A stretch of 64,000 nt of DNA from Pseudomonadales bacterium (GCA_024234395.1 JACKOH010000002.1:434001-498000); one strand, 5' to 3'; counted from the first letter of the stretch, positions 1 through 7,911 are shown. Notes: generated from the sequence alone by a model not told the origin. Program-made: numbers and translations.

Positions 1-2
1 CG

Positions 3-86
3 GTTGAACGGCAGAAGGAAATCGAGGAATCCGACAACCTGGAGTTCAATGCTTTTCTGGCACAGTGGAACTCGTATCACGTTTAG
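3..86 (+). CDS. C-terminal end of a protein cut by the window edge
   Basis: An open frame enters from the left edge and stops with TAG at 84-86, giving 27 residues that end in QWNSYHV. The tail is acidic and then aromatic and has no motif that identifies a family. It faintly resembles the tails of glutamate-cysteine ligases, but that is an impression only. The HAD gene starts 30 bases later on the same strand, so the two could be cotranscribed. The call rests on the open frame alone. Confidence 0.4.
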   Translation, partial: VERQKEIEESDNLEFNAFLAQWNSYHV

Positions 87-116
87 GTTCCTTAGCCTCT
101 AAACACGGGAGTTTTT

Positions 117-971
117 ATGACTCTTTACGTGTCAGATCTTGACGGCACACTGCTGAACAGCAATGCGGAATTGTCTAAATTCAGCAAAGATTTACTGAAT
201 GAGTTGCTAAGCGATGGCATGACGTTTACCGTGGCCAGCGCCAGAAGTATCAGCTCCATCAGACAGATGCTCGAAGGTCTCGCCTTGAGTCTGCCGGTAA
301 TTGAATTCAATGGCGCTTTTATTTCCGATTTGCAGTCGGGACGCCACGAGTTTATCAACGCAATCGATTCCGCCCTTGCTCCTGAACTCTACCAGGTGAT
401 GTCAGCCCGTGGGTGTGGGCCTTTCGTGTCTACTTATAATGGTATAGAAGATTGTCTGTACCATCCTGAGCCCCATAACGGCGGTTCCCATTGGTATTAC
501 CAGGATAGAAAATCAAGATCGGATCCGAGACTGAGGCGGCTGGAAGATCCAGGAATCTCCCTTAATGAGCAGGTCGTCTGCCTGACCAGTATCGCCAGAA
601 AGGAGGAACTTATGGATTTAGCCTGCCACCTTGCCGATGAGTTCGGTTCCCAGGTCGAAATCCATCTGATTGAAAATCACTATTCTCCAGGCTGGCACTG
701 GCTCACTGTACATGACAGGAAGGCGACCAAGGACCAGGCCATTCACAGCCTCAGAGATTCTCTGGGATTGTCCAGCAATGAACTGGTTGTTTTTGGCGAC
801 CAGCTTAATGATCTGAAAATGTTCTCTATCGCAGATCTTTCCATAGCCGTTGACAATGCCGTGACCGAGCTTAAAGAGGCAGCAACCAGCATCATCGGCC
901 GGAATGACCATGACAGTGTCGCCAGGTTTATAGCCGAGCACAGGCAGCTATCGGCTGCGCTGGGGAAATAG
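117..971 (+). CDS. Cof-type HAD-superfamily phosphatase
   Basis: This 284-residue protein is a predicted cytosolic phosphatase of the HAD superfamily, Cof/YidA-like subgroup, which acts on sugar phosphates or related small metabolites. Motif I, SDLDGTLL, carries the nucleophilic Asp at the N-terminus (about residues 7-14). Motif IV, FGDQLNDLKMF, lies near residue 224-234 and holds the magnesium-binding acidic residues. The long insert between them is the C2-type cap typical of this class. The length fits the family (about 270-290). The start is supported by GGGAG at 107-111, five bases before ATG. It is followed at once by a palindromic repeat. The substrate cannot be told from sequence. Confidence 0.9.
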   Translation: MTLYVSDLDGTLLNSNAELSKFSKDLLNELLSDGMTFTVASARSISSIRQMLEGLALSLPVIEFNGAFISDLQSGRHEFINAIDSALAPELYQVMSARGCGPFVSTYNGIEDCLYHPEPHNGGSHWYYQDRKSRSDPRLRRLEDPGISLNEQVVCLTSIARKEELMDLACHLADEFGSQVEIHLIENHYSPGWHWLTVHDRKATKDQAIHSLRDSLGLSSNELVVFGDQLNDLKMFSIADLSIAVDNAVTELKEAATSIIGRNDHDSVARFIAEHRQLSAALGK

Positions 972-983
972 CTCCCCATTCAC

Positions 984-1130
984 TTAACAGCCTGTTGAAA
1001 AACTCTCAGTTGGCACAATACGGCGTTAAAATCTGGCTCAAAATGCTCATTTACGCCGTGTAAACTGCGCTTTTTCGCCAGATTTTGCCTTGTCTCGCAC
1101 TTATCTGAGAGTTTTTCAACAGGCTGTTAA
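984..1130. repeat. 147-bp palindromic MITE-like element, copy 1
   Basis: The element is bounded by a perfect 25-bp inverted repeat, 984-1008 against 1106-1130, that begins TTAACAGCCTGTTGAAAAAC. Inner segments also pair (AAAATCTGGC with GCCAGATTTT), so most of the element can fold into one long imperfect hairpin. A second copy lies at 5254-5398, and a degenerate arm lies at 42608-42632. It contains no gene. Size, ends and intergenic position suggest a non-autonomous mobile element; the TTAA at each end could be part of the arm or of the target. No transposase gene for it is visible here. Confidence 0.85.
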
Positions 1131-1252
1131 TCTACCGACTTCTTAGCCTAAAAACCGAACTCGAATAAGAGCGGCTGTCTTTCTGAATGACACGATATCA
1201 TGTAAATCTTTTGATATAGCTTGTAAGCCAGTAAAGGACAGAGTGTAAAAGA

Positions 1253-1774
1253 ATGCCTTATGCAATACAGCTTCATTTCGACGACCGAACAACCTCTGTC
1301 ATACAGCAGTTGTGGAACTGTATTTCAAGGGCGGAAATTCCCTGTAGAGCGATTGAGAAAAATCATTTACCTTATATGAGCTTAGCCTATGGGGAAATAG
1401 AGAAGCCCAACTCTTTCGGTTGGGAATTTGCGTGCGGGTTGGAAGTTGTCCATTTGTCTTTTTGCAGTTTAGGAACGTTCTCAATAAATTCCGGCATTGT
1501 ATTTCTTGCTCCGTCATCAACCTCGGACTTGAACAGGATGCATCAGAAGATCATTGAATCAGGTGTGGTCTGACAGAATAGTGACTACTACGAACCCGAC
1601 CGCTGGTTTCCACATAGGACATTGGCTTCCGGATTGAACAATCAACAAGTAGTTGATGCAGTTGCCGCTTTGCGAAACCTGAGACTACCCATTAGAGCAG
1701 ATTGCCTCAGTTTCAACCTGGTGAAATATCCCGAATCGTCACTGGTCTCATCAATCAGCCTTAAGCACTCTTGA
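1253..1774 (+). pseudogene. 2'-5' RNA ligase-like (2H phosphoesterase) gene interrupted by an in-frame TGA
   Basis: Translation from ATG 1253 gives a 2H-phosphoesterase-like protein that stops at TGA 1571-1573 after 106 residues. The same frame then stays open for 66 more codons to TGA 1772-1774 and supplies the missing half, including the second catalytic motif WFPHRTLA. The full length of about 173 fits the family. The first motif reads LPYMSLAYG, where a His is expected at the Tyr, so one catalytic residue is also lost. Nonsense mutation in a decaying gene is the simplest reading. Stop readthrough is the alternative, because the next base is C, the leakiest context for UGA. Active 2H enzymes of this type hydrolyse or ligate 2',5'- or cyclic phosphodiesters. 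Confidence 0.75.
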
Positions 1775-1837
1775 TTATCTGAATAACTGATCCAGGCAGA
1801 AGCTACTGAGTGATATGAATATTGACTGGTATCCGGT

Positions 1838-2503
1838 ATGAAAGCAGTCGCCTTTGACCTTGACGAAACGCTGCTGGATCGAACGGGATCACTTAAGGAG
1901 TTCTGTCGCTGGCAGGCATCTGTGCTGCTGGGGATGGGCCCGGATGAGTCAGAAACGTATGTTGCCCGGTTTCTGGAGCTGGATGCCTTCGGTTCGGTCT
2001 GGAAAGATGTTGTTTACGCAAAGCTTGTCTGTGAGTTCTCGTTAACCAGGGTTGACTCGAACCTCCTGCTGAATAACTATGTCGAAGAATTCTGCAGGTT
2101 CTGTCGTCCCAGACCTTTTGCGCAGGAGTGTGTCAAAGAGCTGAGCAACGCCGGTTACCGGCTTGCACTGGTCAGCAACGGCCCTTCACCGTTCCAGGAA
2201 AAATGTTTCAAGTCCCTGAAAATTGATGGTTATTTCGATGCCGTCATTGTTTCAGGAGCAATCGGAATCAGCAAACCGGATCCGCGTATTTTCCTCGCCA
2301 TGTGCGGACTGCTCGATACACCTCCACATGAATGTGTTTTTATCGGAGACAATCCCGAGCAGGATGTCGAAGGGGCGGCGGCTCTTGGTATGTACACGGT
2401 ATTTGTTCCCGGGCCGATCAGTGCTACCTGTTCCAGAGCCGATGTTACCTGTGATGACTTTGGAAGGTTACCGGAGCTGATAGCGACTACGGGTGTGCGG
2501 TAA
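1838..2503 (+). CDS. HAD-superfamily hydrolase, subfamily IA
   Basis: This 221-residue protein has motif I AFDLDETLLDR at residues 4-14, motif II VSNG near residue 110, the motif III lysine in SKPDPRIF, and motif IV FIGDNPEQDVEGA near residue 170. That is a complete active site of an IA-type HAD hydrolase with a helical cap inserted after motif I. Such enzymes are soluble phosphatases or dehalogenases with small substrates; the Glu after the second Asp suggests phosphatase rather than haloacid dehalogenase, as an inference. No clear ribosome site precedes ATG 1838, but no better start is visible. It lies alone between the broken 2H gene and the DHFR-like gene. Confidence 0.88.
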   Translation: MKAVAFDLDETLLDRTGSLKEFCRWQASVLLGMGPDESETYVARFLELDAFGSVWKDVVYAKLVCEFSLTRVDSNLLLNNYVEEFCRFCRPRPFAQECVKELSNAGYRLALVSNGPSPFQEKCFKSLKIDGYFDAVIVSGAIGISKPDPRIFLAMCGLLDTPPHECVFIGDNPEQDVEGAAALGMYTVFVPGPISATCSRADVTCDDFGRLPELIATTGVR

Positions 2504-2537
2504 CCGGCTGTCTAATTGCTGAATAAGGAGAGACGTT

Positions 2538-3179
2538 TTGAGCAAAGTATTTGTCAACATCGGACTCAGCCTTGACGGCTACATGGCGCCGGAAGGAATG
2601 GACATTGAGCACTGGGAAAATCCTGATTACAAGAACTGGGGTGCCAAGTGGGGCACGCTGATGGGCTGGATTCTCAAGCAGCAGTATTTCCGTGAAAATC
2701 TGCAGTTCGGCTCTGGCGGCGAGACCGGTACGGTCAACGACATGTTGCGACACACCATGGAGCGTAGCGGCGCCGGCATCATGGGTAAACGCATGTTTGA
2801 CGCCGGCGAACGCAGCTGGCCGGAGGAAGCTCCTTTTCACACCCCGGTCTACGTGCTTACCCATGAGCAGCGTGAGCCATGGGTGCGCCCGGGCGGAACG
2901 ACTTTCTTTTTTGTCAACGATGGACCGGAGAGAGCGCTGGAGTTGGCCCGTAAGGCTGCCGGCGATCGTGACATCCGTATTTCGGGTGGTGCGAATGTGA
3001 TACAACAATATCTTAATATTGATGCGATTGACGAACTGGAGATAGCCCTGGCCCCGATTCTGTTTGGCAGCGGAAGACGGTTATTTGAGAATCTGCACGA
3101 GGCAATGCCGCAGTTTCAGATCGATAAAGTACTCAACACGCCGGATGCCACGCACCTGAGTTATGTTCGCGCCAGTTAG
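2538..3179 (+). CDS. Dihydrofolate reductase-family (RibD C-terminal-like) protein
   Basis: The N-terminus VNIGLSLDGYMAP is the hallmark of the RibD-C/DHFR-like reductases, and the C-terminal half carries the nucleotide-binding ISGGANVIQQYL and the family tail LAPILFGSGRRLFE. At 213 residues it is a stand-alone reductase domain without the deaminase half of RibD. Such proteins probably reduce a small molecule with NADPH; the substrate is not known. The start is TTG at 2538, supported by AAGGAG at 2525-2530 seven bases upstream. It is distinct from the true folA at 59.2 kb. Confidence 0.85.
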   Translation: MSKVFVNIGLSLDGYMAPEGMDIEHWENPDYKNWGAKWGTLMGWILKQQYFRENLQFGSGGETGTVNDMLRHTMERSGAGIMGKRMFDAGERSWPEEAPFHTPVYVLTHEQREPWVRPGGTTFFFVNDGPERALELARKAAGDRDIRISGGANVIQQYLNIDAIDELEIALAPILFGSGRRLFENLHEAMPQFQIDKVLNTPDATHLSYVRAS

Positions 3180-3239
3180 CACCTTCAACTCCATGCTCCC
3201 GGCGAAATATAAGCAGCAATTTTTTGACGGATATTTACA

Positions 3240-3740
3240 GTGCCATTCACACCATTCCATATGGGACCGGGCTTACTGATAAAGTCGGTGCTGCAGGGCA
3301 GTTTCAGCCTGATGGTGTTCGGCTGGACACAGGTTGTCATGGATCTGCAGCCACTGATCGTCATGATTACCGGCGAGGGTCATCTGCATGGCTTCACGCA
3401 TACTTTCCCGGGCGCCGCACTTATCGCACTGGTTTCGGCACTGACGGGCAAGTACCTGTCGGAATACGGACTCAGGATTCTGGGAGTTGCCCCGCTTGCA
3501 AGGTTGACTATCCGCTGGTGGGTGGCGATTGTCAGCGCGTTTATCGGCAGCTTCAGCCATGTCGTTCTCGACGCCGTTATGCATGGCGATGTACAGCCAT
3601 TCTATCCGGCATCTCTTCAAAATCCGCTGTTGGGAAATCTGTCGGTCGAGGCACTGCATAAGTTGTGTCTCTATTCCGGACTTGTTGGGGCAGGGCTATA
3701 CTACGCTGTACGAATCAGATTAGGGTCTAAGCAAGCCTGA
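3240..3740 (+). CDS. Small integral membrane protein, possibly of the YdjM/metal-dependent hydrolase type
   Basis: This 166-residue protein begins MPFTPFHMGPGLL and has about four hydrophobic segments. Scattered histidines occur where membrane-embedded YdjM-like hydrolases have metal ligands: the N-terminal FHMG, HLHGFTHTF near residue 50, and FSHVVLDAVMHGD near residue 105. That family resemblance is my own and is not strong. The start is GTG at 3240 with only a weak upstream ribosome site. The next gene starts about 45 bases downstream on the same strand. Confidence 0.6.
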   Translation: MPFTPFHMGPGLLIKSVLQGSFSLMVFGWTQVVMDLQPLIVMITGEGHLHGFTHTFPGAALIALVSALTGKYLSEYGLRILGVAPLARLTIRWWVAIVSAFIGSFSHVVLDAVMHGDVQPFYPASLQNPLLGNLSVEALHKLCLYSGLVGAGLYYAVRIRLGSKQA

Positions 3741-3786
3741 TTGCTGAAATGACCGGATTTTTGAGGATAAGTTTGAGGATAAGAAA

Positions 3787-4179
3787 GTGCTGCCAAAAGA
3801 TGTTGTAGTCCTCTATATCGAAACCTTTAATCGCGGCGACCTCGAAGGGCTTTGCGAACTGTTCACATCCGATGCGCTGGTGTGGGGAGTCCTCGGCTGG
3901 GGAGAAATTGAAAAGGTGAAGCCCATCTGGAAGCAGTTTATGGAATCTTTGCAGATGAACCTGACGCTGCAAGGGATCATTGCCGAGGGCGATACTGTCG
4001 CCGCCCGCTATATCGAACGGGGAAAATCTGTAAGTTCGTTCCAGGGGTTCGGAGCTACGGGGAAGAGTTACGAGCTTACGGCCATGGAGTGGTTCGAGAT
4101 TCGGGACGACAGGATTCACCGACGCTGGGGAGCCAGGGATTCAGCGAGCCAGTATCGGCAACTGGGCTTTGTTCAATGA
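3787..4179 (+). CDS. SnoaL/NTF2-like protein
   Basis: This 130-residue protein has the cone-shaped NTF2-like pattern: an N-terminal helix pair (VVVLYIETFNRGDLEGL, followed by LFTSDALVWG) and later beta strands ending in EWFEIRDDRIHRRWG. The family covers polyketide cyclases, isomerases and proteins with no known substrate, so only the fold can be called. The start is GTG 3787, preceded by a duplicated TTTGAGGATAAG tract that supplies GAGGA as the ribosome site. A second NTF2-like gene lies at 7912. Confidence 0.8.
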   Translation: MLPKDVVVLYIETFNRGDLEGLCELFTSDALVWGVLGWGEIEKVKPIWKQFMESLQMNLTLQGIIAEGDTVAARYIERGKSVSSFQGFGATGKSYELTAMEWFEIRDDRIHRRWGARDSASQYRQLGFVQ

Positions 4180-4289
4180 CGTTTTTGTGTTCGGATAAGC
4201 AGAGGTTCCTTAGGAGTCTCAGGTGATTTACAGATCGCTTTTATCCTGAGGCTCTCCGCAGGCGATTACTGCACCCCAGGTGAAATATC

Positions 4290-4511
4290 GTGGCAGAAAA
4301 GATTGAAATAGTGACACCCGTGCTGAGGTGTGCAAGCGAAGAAGAGGTCTTTTTTGAAAGGTTAGCCGAAGTGACAGGACTGCTGGATATCATTCGTGGC
4401 GAAGCAACTATAACCCTTTCAGTTGATAAAAGTGTCTGGAAATCAGCGCGGGAAGATGTCATGTCGATATGTGATATGTGGCATACCACTTTCAGACGCG
4501 TTTCGGAATAA
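4290..4511 (+). CDS. Small hypothetical protein
   Basis: This is a 73-residue, acidic, mostly helical small protein that I do not recognise. It has one pair of aromatic residues near the end (MWHTTF) and no signal peptide or membrane segment. GTG 4290 is the likely start, with AGGTGA about seven bases upstream. It precedes a small membrane protein on the same strand by about 40 bases. It could be a chance open frame, but the ribosome site and spacing make a real gene somewhat more likely. Confidence 0.45.
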   Translation: MAEKIEIVTPVLRCASEEEVFFERLAEVTGLLDIIRGEATITLSVDKSVWKSAREDVMSICDMWHTTFRRVSE

Positions 4512-4552
4512 AAAAGCACCCGACAATAAAGCTTACCAACAGGAGACTACCA

Positions 4553-4882
4553 ATGAACAGAGAGGACGTTGAAACCGTGGTGAAGGCAAAACGAAATCTC
4601 AGGGTATTCAAGGCGAAGGCTATCGTAGTGGCTGCATTGCTCTTTGCCGGATTCGTCTATGAAGCGCTCACAGCAAGCGGAACAAGCTCGCTGCCAACAC
4701 TGATGATTCTGATTTTCGCCCTTAACTTTGTGCTGTCAGTCTCGGGGTTCACGACCCCGATTCCTTTTGGCACGAAGTCGACCCCGGTTCCTTATGGGCA
4801 GCTGGTGATGTTACTGCACCGGGAGTTATACAGGAATACTGAGTCCATCAGTCATCTTGACGAAATACATTCACAGAGTTGA
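4553..4882 (+). CDS. Small two-helix membrane protein of unknown function
   Basis: This 109-residue protein has a charged N-terminus (MNREDVETVVKAKRN) and two membrane segments, AIVVAALLFAGFVYEAL and PTLMILIFALNFVLSVSGF, then a hydrophilic tail. The frame is open further upstream, but ATG 4553 is preferred because AGGAG at 4541-4545 sits seven bases before it. The family is not recognised. The lipoprotein gene at 4920 starts shortly after it. Confidence 0.6.
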   Translation: MNREDVETVVKAKRNLRVFKAKAIVVAALLFAGFVYEALTASGTSSLPTLMILIFALNFVLSVSGFTTPIPFGTKSTPVPYGQLVMLLHRELYRNTESISHLDEIHSQS

Positions 4883-4919
4883 ATCACCTGATCGTTCAGC
4901 TTTACCCGGCGGAGTCAGC

Positions 4920-5267
4920 TTGAACAGGTTTCATAAAACCGCATCGCTTTCTGGGCTGTTATTCCTGAGTGCCTGCTCAGAATTTGTCGATGTGGATGTA
5001 AGTCAGACCTGGCAGAAAACCGAGACTCAGGCGAACAATGTCCTGCTCGCCATGAATCAATTTGTACTCGTCAACTCGCGGCCACCAGCATCCCTTGATG
5101 AGCTGGTCCCCGCTTACCTGAAGTCAGTCCATAAGCTGGAACACATTAAGGAACCTCTGATTAATTATTACCCGGAGCAGCAATCCATTGAGATCCGGTT
5201 TGCCAGCCAACAGAGAATTTTAATTTGGAGTCTCAATCGTCCTGCCATCTGTTTAGCAGCCTGTTGA
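4920..5267 (+). CDS. Predicted lipoprotein whose 3' end is formed by a repeat element
   Basis: TTG 4920 with GGAG at 4911-4914 gives a protein beginning LNRFHKTASLSGLLFLSACSEF: positive N-region, hydrophobic core and lipobox LSAC, so the mature protein would start at that Cys. The frame stays open further upstream to an ATG at 4857, but only the TTG start puts a signal peptide at the N-terminus. The mature part includes a segment resembling pseudopilin-like small proteins (ANNVLLAMNQFVLVNSRPPA). The last four codons and the TGA stop lie inside the palindromic element at 5254-5398, so the insertion either ended or truncated the original gene. Confidence 0.65.
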   Translation: MNRFHKTASLSGLLFLSACSEFVDVDVSQTWQKTETQANNVLLAMNQFVLVNSRPPASLDELVPAYLKSVHKLEHIKEPLINYYPEQQSIEIRFASQQRILIWSLNRPAICLAAC

Positions 5268-5398
5268 AATACTCCCAGTTGGCACAATACGGCGTTAAAA
5301 TCTGGCTCATAATGTTCATTTACAAGGCGTAAACTGCGCTTTTTCACAAGGTTTTGCCTTTTCTTGCACTAACCTGAGAATTTTTCAACAGGCTGCTA
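5254..5398. repeat. 145-bp palindromic MITE-like element, copy 2
   Basis: The terminal arms are 5254-5278 and 5374-5398, 25 bases each with three mismatches, beginning TAGCAGCCTGTTGAAA. The interior matches copy 1 (984-1130) closely, including the shared stretch CAGTTGGCACAATACGGCG. It overlaps the end of the lipoprotein gene on the left and ends just before the ribosome site of the VOC gene on the right. No coding capacity is seen. Confidence 0.85.
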
Positions 5399-5408
5399 GG
5401 GAATCAGT

Positions 5409-5795
5409 ATGAAACGAACCTGGACAATCATCGGCGTCACCGACGTGGCGAAAAGTTTCAAGTGGTACCGGGCCTTGTTCGGCCAGCCGGATGGCGCGCC
5501 CGCCCACGACTATTTCGGTCAGCTTACCGATGACGATGGCACGGTGCTGCTGTGCCTGCACCGGTGGGGAGATCATGACCACCCGACCCTGATCAGTCCC
5601 GAGTCAGCGACACCCGGCAACGGTCTGCTGCTGTTTTTTCGCGTGGATGATTTCGCAGCCACCCTGGAACGGGCCCGCAGTCTGGTTTCCGGGCTCGAAC
5701 AGGAGCCCGACGTGAATCCGGCTACCGGCACCCGGGAATTCGCCCTTCACGATCCCGATGGGTATTACGTTATGATAAGCGATCTCATAGCCTGA
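5409..5795 (+). CDS. VOC-superfamily (glyoxalase/bleomycin resistance-like) protein
   Basis: This 128-residue protein contains the paired beta-alpha-beta-beta-beta modules of the VOC fold: TWTIIGVTDVAKSFKWYRAL at the start and FALHDPDGYYVMISD at the end. The latter is the classic C-terminal VOC signature with a metal- or substrate-binding acidic residue. Members include glyoxalases, dioxygenases and drug-binding proteins; the substrate cannot be assigned. It begins right after the repeat element at 5254-5398, whose outer edge lies about ten bases from ATG 5409. Confidence 0.85.
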   Translation: MKRTWTIIGVTDVAKSFKWYRALFGQPDGAPAHDYFGQLTDDDGTVLLCLHRWGDHDHPTLISPESATPGNGLLLFFRVDDFAATLERARSLVSGLEQEPDVNPATGTREFALHDPDGYYVMISDLIA

Positions 5796-5834
5796 TAAGC
5801 GAAATCCAGCAACCGGAAACTACTGTACTCAACA

Positions 5835-6815
5835 ATGCATAAGAACGATCCCAGCCTCTGGCAACACGATCATTCCTTCGGCCAGGACCGGAGGAGACCC
5901 GGAGAAACCCGCACTCAGATTGTCATTGTTATCACCGCGATAACGATGGTGGTGGAGATCGCGGCGGGTATTCAATTCGGATCCATGGCGCTGCTTGCCG
6001 ATGGCCTGCACATGGCATCGCACACCGTCGCTCTGAGTATTACCGCTTTCGCCTATGCCTATGCACGCCGCCACGCACACAACCGGACTTTCAGTTTCGG
6101 CACCGGCAAGGTCAATGCACTGGGCGGCTTTACCGGGGCGGTGCTGCTGGCGATCTTTTCTCTGTACATGGGACTGGAAAGCATTACGCGACTGTTGAAT
6201 CCGGTGAATATTGTCTTTAACCAAGCCATCGCGGTGTCGGTCCTGGGGCTGATCGTAAACGGCGCCAGTGTGTTTATCCTCGGGGTTCATGACCACGGCC
6301 ACGATCACCATTCCGGTCACGGACACCATCGTCATGACTATGACCATCATCATGATCACAATTTGAAATCGGCGTATCTGCACGTAATGGCTGACGCCTT
6401 GACTTCGCTGCTGGCCATTTTCGCGCTTCTCTCTGCCAAGTACTTCGGTATTGTCTGGATGGATCCGGTGATGGGTCTGTTCGGTGCAGTGCTGGTGGCA
6501 CGCTGGTCCTATGGCCTGCTGGGCACGACTGCCGCGGTGCTGCTCGACAGACAGGCCCCCGAGCAACTGCAACAACTGATAAGGGATTCGATTGAAGAGG
6601 ATGGCGACAGTCAGATTACCGACCTGCACGTGTGGTCCATCGGTCCGGAAATCTATTCCGCACAGATTGCGGTGGTAGCTCATAATCCGGTGTCGCCCGG
6701 CGCCTACAAGGAGCGCATTCCGGCTGCAGCAGGGCTGGTCCATCTGGCCATCGAGATTCATGCCTGTCAGCATCAGGAAACTGTGCAGGGCAGAGTTGTC
6801 GAATTTCATCGTTGA
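5835..6815 (+). CDS. Cation diffusion facilitator, DmeF-like divalent metal exporter
   Basis: This 326-residue inner-membrane protein exports divalent metal ions by proton exchange. The N-terminus WQHDHSFGQDRR is characteristic of DmeF-type (Co/Ni) exporters. It has the CDF metal-site pattern in membrane helix 2 (LLADGLHMASH) and in helix 5 (HVMADALTSLLAI). A long His/Asp-rich cytoplasmic loop lies around residues 152-176, with more than ten His. The C-terminal cytoplasmic domain carries DLHVWSIGPEIYSA. No RcnR/DmeR-type repressor gene is next to it. Substrate choice among Co, Ni and Zn is an inference from the N-terminus. Confidence 0.88.
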   Translation: MHKNDPSLWQHDHSFGQDRRRPGETRTQIVIVITAITMVVEIAAGIQFGSMALLADGLHMASHTVALSITAFAYAYARRHAHNRTFSFGTGKVNALGGFTGAVLLAIFSLYMGLESITRLLNPVNIVFNQAIAVSVLGLIVNGASVFILGVHDHGHDHHSGHGHHRHDYDHHHDHNLKSAYLHVMADALTSLLAIFALLSAKYFGIVWMDPVMGLFGAVLVARWSYGLLGTTAAVLLDRQAPEQLQQLIRDSIEEDGDSQITDLHVWSIGPEIYSAQIAVVAHNPVSPGAYKERIPAAAGLVHLAIEIHACQHQETVQGRVVEFHR

Positions 6816-6900
6816 AACTGGAATCAGCCCGAGCCTCAGAAACCTACTTGACCCGCTATTCAGCCGGCTGAAAGCCGGATACCGGATGAGGAAAACAGAA

Positions 6901-7266
6901 ATGACCAATCTCAGCCCACCCGGCTGGCCAACCGTCATCCCCAGGATTTTCAGCGACGACGCGGAAGCACTGGTGGCCTTCATTACTGGTGTTTTTGAGG
7001 CACAGGGAGATTTTCACCAGGATCGTCCCTGCGAGCTGCGCATCGGCGATTCCATGTTGATGGTCAGCAGCGGCGAAGTGCGGGGGTCATACGCCGCCTG
7101 TCTGTACATCTATGTCGCCGATGTTGAAGTCTGTTTTGCGAAAGCGGTAGCGGCCGGCGCGGAAGTGATTGAAGCTCCCCTCGTTACGCCCTATGGAGAC
7201 CGGCGCGCGGTTATCAGGGATCGATGGGGCAACATGTGGCAGATTGCGGAATACCGAAATCGCTGA
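6901..7266 (+). CDS. VOC-superfamily protein, PhnB/YER-like
   Basis: ATG 6901 is chosen because GAGGA at 6888-6892 lies eight bases upstream; longer in-frame starts overlap the exporter gene. The 121-residue product has the VOC pattern with VIPRIFSDDAEALVAFITGVF at the start, FAKAVAAGAEVIEAP in the middle and GDRRAVIRDRWGNMWQIAEY at the end. This matches the PhnB-like branch in which the C-terminal strand reads D-x-x-G-x-x-W. Function beyond the fold is unknown. Confidence 0.82.
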   Translation: MTNLSPPGWPTVIPRIFSDDAEALVAFITGVFEAQGDFHQDRPCELRIGDSMLMVSSGEVRGSYAACLYIYVADVEVCFAKAVAAGAEVIEAPLVTPYGDRRAVIRDRWGNMWQIAEYRNR

Positions 7267-7336
7267 TTCCGGTATCAGGAATCGATAACCCCGGCGGGGT
7301 TCACGCACCGGAACCCGGAGATAATTGAGACCTCCA

Positions 7337-7873
7337 ATGGAAATCACCATACGAGAAATGCACGCAACCGATGCCGAGAAATTTCAGGAAGCGGTGCTGG
7401 AATCTGTCGAACACGTTTCGCCATGGCTTGCCTGGTGTACGCCTGATTACAGTATCGAAGACGCCACCGCCTGGGCGGAGTCGGCGGCGGATACCTGGCG
7501 GAACGGCACCGACTACCGCTTTGCCATCGAGGACAGGGACGAAGGCAGGGTGCTGGGATGTGTAGGTATCAACCAGGTGGTTCCTCAGCACCGGATCGGC
7601 AACCTGGGCTACTGGGTACGCAGAACCGCGCTCAACCAGGGAGTCTGTACCCGGGCCGCCCGCCTGGTGGTGGACTATGCGTTTCGGGAACTGAATTTTC
7701 AGCGTATCGAGATACATGTACATCCCGACAACATTGCCAGTAATGCCGTGGCGGCGAAGCTCGGCGGCAGATACGAGGGCGTGTTTCTCAACAAACTTTA
7801 CTTCAATGGGGCGGCGACTCCGGCAAAATGCTATGCCATTATTCCCGACGACTATCAAATCCCACAAATCTGA
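7337..7873 (+). CDS. GNAT acetyltransferase, RimJ/RimL-like
   Basis: This 178-residue protein matches N-acetyltransferases of the RimJ/RimL class that modify protein N-termini or small amines using acetyl-CoA. Visible motifs are the strand VLGCVGINQVV, the LGYWVRRTALNQGVCTRAARLVV segment that forms the CoA-binding loop, and RIEIHVHPDNIASNAVAAKLGG. One Arg/Gly position of the usual R-G-x-G-x-A/G motif reads N-Q-G-V-C-T, a small departure. The start could also be TTG 7325. It sits in a row of small enzymes with no shared pathway. Confidence 0.85.
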   Translation: MEITIREMHATDAEKFQEAVLESVEHVSPWLAWCTPDYSIEDATAWAESAADTWRNGTDYRFAIEDRDEGRVLGCVGINQVVPQHRIGNLGYWVRRTALNQGVCTRAARLVVDYAFRELNFQRIEIHVHPDNIASNAVAAKLGGRYEGVFLNKLYFNGAATPAKCYAIIPDDYQIPQI

Positions 7874-7911
7874 GCGCTGCAACCAGAGCACTTCAACCGG
7901 AGTACCGGAAC

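Noticed and set aside
1571..1573. Selenocysteine at the in-frame TGA
   Set aside because: The 2H family has no Cys or Sec at this place and I see no clear bacterial SECIS stem just after the codon.
4214..4254. Hairpin GAGTCTCAGG / CCTGAGGCTC as a terminator
   Set aside because: Nine of ten pairs but a 21-base loop and no U-run after the stem; too weak to list.
5829..6983. A 384-codon open frame antisense to the metal exporter
   Set aside because: The exporter frame has all family motifs; the antisense protein is His/Gln-rich without pattern.
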